Shown here: piece by piece, positions 7,181-9,051 of the stretch
Numbering within the stretch: position 1 is the stretch's first letter
How the letters are laid out: each line of letters opens with the position of its first letter
Source: Paenibacillus sp. UBA6285
GTDB taxonomy: Bacteria > Bacillota > Bacilli > Paenibacillales > Paenibacillaceae
Assembly (NCBI GenBank): GCA_002438345.1
Contig: DJUJ01000099.1
Location: 16,551 to 25,601, forward strand
Direction: 5' to 3'
DNA: 9,051 bases
Notes under the pieces: generated by a model
Told to the model about the DNA's origin: nothing
Seen by the model: the letters and a program-made list of their open reading frames with translations, nothing else
Database searches by the model: none
Made by a program: the position numbers and the translations under genes

Positions 7181-7239
7181 TCTTGTTCTCCTATCGTCAA
7201 TGATTTTTTAACATACCGTCCTACTTTTACCTTTAAAAT
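7177..7239 (-). CDS. Doubtful 20-codon frame with an ATT start behind a strong ribosome binding site
   Basis: Directly after the stop of the 74-residue gene is a near-ideal Shine-Dalgarno sequence, GGAAGGAGG (7248-7256 on the minus strand), but no ATG, GTG or TTG at proper distance. The codon 8 bases after it is ATT (7237-7239), which opens 20 codons (ILKVKVGRYVKKSLTIGEQE) ending in a TGA that overlaps the ATG of the DUF1349 gene as ATGA. ATT starts are known in bacteria (infC) but are rare. The same frame is open further upstream to a TTG at 7282-7284, within the 74-residue gene. It may instead be the remnant of a gene that lost its start. No homology is recognised. Confidence 0.2.
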   Translation of the reverse strand: MLKVKVGRYVKKSLTIGEQE

Positions 7240-7255
7240 AGCCGTTGCCTCCTTC

Positions 7256-7480
7256 CTATTGATAAATTTGAACTTTATCTTCAAGACGTATAATCTCAAT
7301 CTTTACTGTAGTAGACCTTGCTCGCTGCAAATTCTCCAGATCCTCTTGAACACTTAAGACAGAACCATCATTGATGAAAATAATTTTTGTGAAAGGTTCG
7401 ACTGTCCTCATTAGGGACTCTGTAAAAAGGGGCAGGATGTAGTAATAATGATTTACTGGTACAATGATGGAATGGTTCAT
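7256..7480 (-). CDS. Small glycosyltransferase family 2-like protein (N-terminal fragment)
   Basis: A 74-residue frame starting MNHSIIVPVNHYYY. The start is set by GGAGGT (7488-7493) 7 bases before the ATG at 7478-7480; a longer in-frame reading from TTG at 7493-7495 would begin inside that ribosome site and is rejected. The sequence has the pattern of the first beta-alpha-beta unit of family 2 glycosyltransferases: SIIVPV-N near the start, an ESL helix (about 21-23), and KIIFINDGS (about 32-40) in place of the usual IIVVDDGS nucleotide-sugar motif, then a helix and an EIIRLED strand. It stops where the rest of the GT-A domain should begin; the DXD and catalytic regions are absent. It is therefore either a decayed 5' remnant or a small stand-alone protein. 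The good ribosome site, own promoter candidate and lack of internal stops favour expression. It is probably co-transcribed with the DUF1349 gene. Confidence 0.55.
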   Translation of the reverse strand: MNHSIIVPVNHYYYILPLFTESLMRTVEPFTKIIFINDGSVLSVQEDLENLQRARSTTVKIEIIRLEDKVQIYQ

Positions 7481-7647
7481 AATCATTACCTCCAAAGTTA
7501 AAATGAAAAGATTTCAATCCCTTGCGCCTGACACAGAAGCTTTTGAAACGCTACATATTAATATCTTAGATGACAAATTTTCCTTTCTTTGTAATAATGG
7601 CAGTCAGATTCTGTTTTTACAATTACTAATAGAACAACAGTGAAATA

Positions 7648-7676
7648 ATTACATATCTTTCTAAAAATATTACCAA
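7648..7676 (-). promoter_or_regulatory. Candidate promoter for the 74-residue gene and DUF1349 unit
   Basis: On the minus strand TTGGTA (7671-7676) and TGTAAT (7648-7653) are spaced by 17 bases, matching four and five of six sigma-A consensus positions. Transcription would begin near 7641, giving a leader of about 160 bases before the 74-residue gene. The site lies just after the terminator candidate of the hybrid kinase, which fits a separate unit. Nothing else is recognised in the 294-base gap 7481-7774 apart from the terminator and hairpin listed. Confidence 0.5.
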
Positions 7677-7686
7677 TTGAATATTA

Positions 7687-7725
7687 TAAAAACCAAAATA
7701 AGGGATAAATCCAAGGAGTTACCCC
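7687..7725 (-). terminator. Probable intrinsic terminator of the hybrid kinase gene
   Basis: In the minus-strand transcript GGGGTAA (7719-7725) pairs with TTATCCC (7702-7708), seven pairs including one G-U, around a 10-base loop. It is followed by the T-rich run TTATTTTGGTTTTT. It lies about 50 bases after the hybrid kinase stop. The stem is short, so termination may be partial. Confidence 0.45.
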
Positions 7726-7768
7726 ATGATCACTATCTGATTCAATCCACTAAACTTGCTTTACACAG

Positions 7769-7788
7769 TCATTCCTAATCAGGAATGA
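7769..7788 (-). repeat. Perfect 8-bp hairpin over the hybrid kinase stop codon
   Basis: TCATTCCT (7769-7776) and AGGAATGA (7781-7788) are perfect inverse complements around a 4-base loop, and the TAG stop (7775-7777) sits at the stem-loop junction. No T-run follows on either strand, so it is not a canonical terminator. It could protect the 3' end of the message or be fortuitous. Confidence 0.45.
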
Positions 7789-9051
7789 TAAAAGACACCG
7801 TAGTTCCCACGCCAGGAATACTTTGAATTTGCAAGCCACGTCCATATAATTGTGTCAATCTTCTATCCGTATTAAGCAGCCCTATGCCTTGATTCTTATG
7901 GCCTTTTGGATTTAACAGCTCGCTGACTTGAGCTTTGTCCATTCCCATCCCTGTGTCTGCAACGTTAAAATGGACAGCATCCGCACGTGTCTCAATGTGA
8001 ATACGCAGTGTTCCACCTTTAGCCCGACTTAAAACGCCATGTCGAACGGCATTCTCAACTAGTGGTTGAAGCGTAAGCGGAGGAATCAACATTTCAAGAT
8101 TCGCATCTACTTCCCATTCCACATTGAGCCTCTCCTCAAAACGCTGCTGCTGGATATATACGTAATTTTCAACCAGTTCAAGCTCCTGTGATAGAGTAAC
8201 GAGCTTGCCTGCATTTAAAAAGTCAAAACTAATGCGCAGATAAGTTGTGAACGCATCTGATAGTTCTCTCATTTTGGCAGTGTCAAAATCACTTAAGGAC
8301 ATGATCGAATTCAGTGTATTGAAGAGAAAGTGTGGATGGATCTGCGCTTGTAGATAAGCACCCTCCATCCTCAACCGATCATTGACCGCTCGCTTCATAG
8401 ATGAAAGAGACAAGGCGCGATACTTCAATTCCATTGCATCTACCGGCTTGGTAACATAATCATTTGCTCCAGCTAAGAAGCCTGCATAGATATCTTCCCG
8501 CTCACTGCGAGCAGTCAGTAGAATAATAGGCAGTTCAAACATCGTAAACCGCTCACGAATCAATCTTGTCAGTTCATAACCAGACATACCTGGCATCATC
8601 ACATCAGCGATGATTAGATCAAATCGATCATGGTTTAACTTATCCAGCGCTTCACTTGCAGAAGTCGTAGTAACTATCTGATAGGTTCCTTCTGACAAAA
8701 TATTTTGCAAAACTTTTAGATTGACCGAATCATCGTCAACCGCCAGAACACGAATAAAATCAGAGTCTGTATCCAGCTTTGAGAGTGGCTCTACTTCCTT
8801 CGTGGAATAAGTGGCAGCCACCATAGTAGATGTCTCAGCAGTGATCCATGCGCTGAAAGGTGACAATGTTTCCGTATCTTTTTCTAATTGAGCATCAGGA
8901 ATGAATGCTTGAACACTCTCATTTACTACAGGTAATTTAAAGCTGAACTTACTTCCCTGGCCTGGCTGCGATTGCAGCAATAATTCACTGTCGTGCAGTT
9001 CGATCAACTCCTTACAAATACTAAGTCCCAGACCGATACCGCCTTCGCCAT
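7775..9051 (-). CDS. Hybrid sensor kinase, C-terminal part: HATPase end - REC - LytS-type kinase (cut by window edge)
   Basis: The last 424 codons of a large signalling protein whose start is beyond the right edge; the frame is open to the end, and the TTG at 9005-9007 is internal. The visible part begins in the G2 box of a first ATPase domain (GEGGIGLGLSICKEL), followed by SQPGQGSKFSFKLP, the classic end of a HisKA-type kinase. A linker (about 40-95) leads to a REC domain (about 98-215) with acidic DDD (105-107), phosphoacceptor D149 in ADVMMPG, T179 and K201 (VTKP). Next comes a second, LytS/YesM-type transmitter: QIHPHFLFN with His240, N box ENAVRHG (332-338), G1 box ADTGMGM (364-370) and G2 box GIGLLNTDRRL (388-398). 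All motifs are intact. Related Bacillales proteins of this architecture usually carry 7TMR-DISM sensing and membrane segments at the N-terminus, not visible here. No separate response regulator is adjacent within the window. Confidence 0.93.
   Translation of the reverse strand, partial: GEGGIGLGLSICKELIELHDSELLLQSQPGQGSKFSFKLPVVNESVQAFIPDAQLEKDTETLSPFSAWITAETSTMVAATYSTKEVEPLSKLDTDSDFIRVLAVDDDSVNLKVLQNILSEGTYQIVTTTSASEALDKLNHDRFDLIIADVMMPGMSGYELTRLIRERFTMFELPIILLTARSEREDIYAGFLAGANDYVTKPVDAMELKYRALSLSSMKRAVNDRLRMEGAYLQAQIHPHFLFNTLNSIMSLSDFDTAKMRELSDAFTTYLRISFDFLNAGKLVTLSQELELVENYVYIQQQRFEERLNVEWEVDANLEMLIPPLTLQPLVENAVRHGVLSRAKGGTLRIHIETRADAVHFNVADTGMGMDKAQVSELLNPKGHKNQGIGLLNTDRRLTQLYGRGLQIQSIPGVGTTVSFIIPD

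Noticed and set aside
7493..7495. TTG start giving a 79-residue version of the glycosyltransferase-like protein.
   Set aside because: It overlaps the GGAGGT ribosome site that serves the ATG at 7478-7480, and has no site of its own.
7541..7555. Possible second cre-like sequence around GAAACGCT in the leader of the 74-residue gene.
   Set aside because: The TG and CG blocks are one base too close together to fit the consensus on either strand.
7713..7738. Plus-strand AAGGAG, spacer and ATG opening a four-codon frame (MITI), like a leader peptide.
   Set aside because: The AAGGAG lies in the loop of the minus-strand terminator candidate, no gene follows on the plus strand, and no plus promoter is evident.
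1..9051. CRISPR arrays, transposases, integrases, tRNA or rRNA genes.
   Set aside because: No regularly spaced long repeats, no insertion sequence ends or recombinase motifs, and no structural RNA sequences were seen on either strand.

Overview
The window looks like part of a Paenibacillus-type (Firmicutes, Bacillales) chromosome. The evidence is purine-rich Shine-Dalgarno sequences before nearly every gene, moderately AT-rich DNA, a Gram-positive lipoprotein signal, and a YesM/YesN-type two-component pair beside an LplA/LplB/LplC-type sugar importer, an arrangement that is highly amplified in that genus. The genus is inferred from gene content, not shown by a marker gene.

Layout. Positions 1-1141 (minus strand) hold two ABC permease genes: an LplC/YtcP-type permease cut by the left edge (1-163) and, upstream of it in the same transcript, a complete LplB-type permease (179-1141). 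A 144-base divergent promoter region (1142-1285) separates them from a plus-strand cluster: a membrane sensor kinase (1286-3097), its REC-AraC response regulator (3102-4718), a 109-base spacer with repeat elements, and a large lipoprotein solute-binding protein (4828-6507). The cluster ends at a strong intrinsic terminator (6524-6562). Convergent to it on the minus strand is a short transcript with a 74-residue protein resembling the N-terminal part of a family 2 glycosyltransferase (7256-7480), a doubtful 20-codon frame, and a DUF1349 protein (6584-7180). A promoter candidate (7648-7676) precedes this unit. The right end (7775-9051, minus) is the C-terminal part of a large hybrid sensor kinase whose 5' end lies outside the window, followed by a likely terminator (7687-7725).

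How it works together. The lipoprotein should capture a sugar, probably an oligosaccharide, outside the membrane and deliver it to the two divergently encoded permeases. No ATPase is present; importers of this family usually share an MsmX/MsmK-type ATPase encoded elsewhere. The kinase probably senses an extracellular cue and phosphorylates the AraC-type regulator, which would activate the solute-binding gene and perhaps the divergent permeases. Repeats upstream of both the kinase and the solute-binding gene, and a CcpA-site-like sequence inside the kinase gene, are candidates for this control. The substrate cannot be read from the sequence.

Overall this is a recognisable carbohydrate uptake and sensing locus. 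The less ordinary parts are the tiny glycosyltransferase-like gene and the start-codon-poor mini-frame after it, the hybrid kinase with two different transmitter modules in one chain, and the compact divergent regulatory region.
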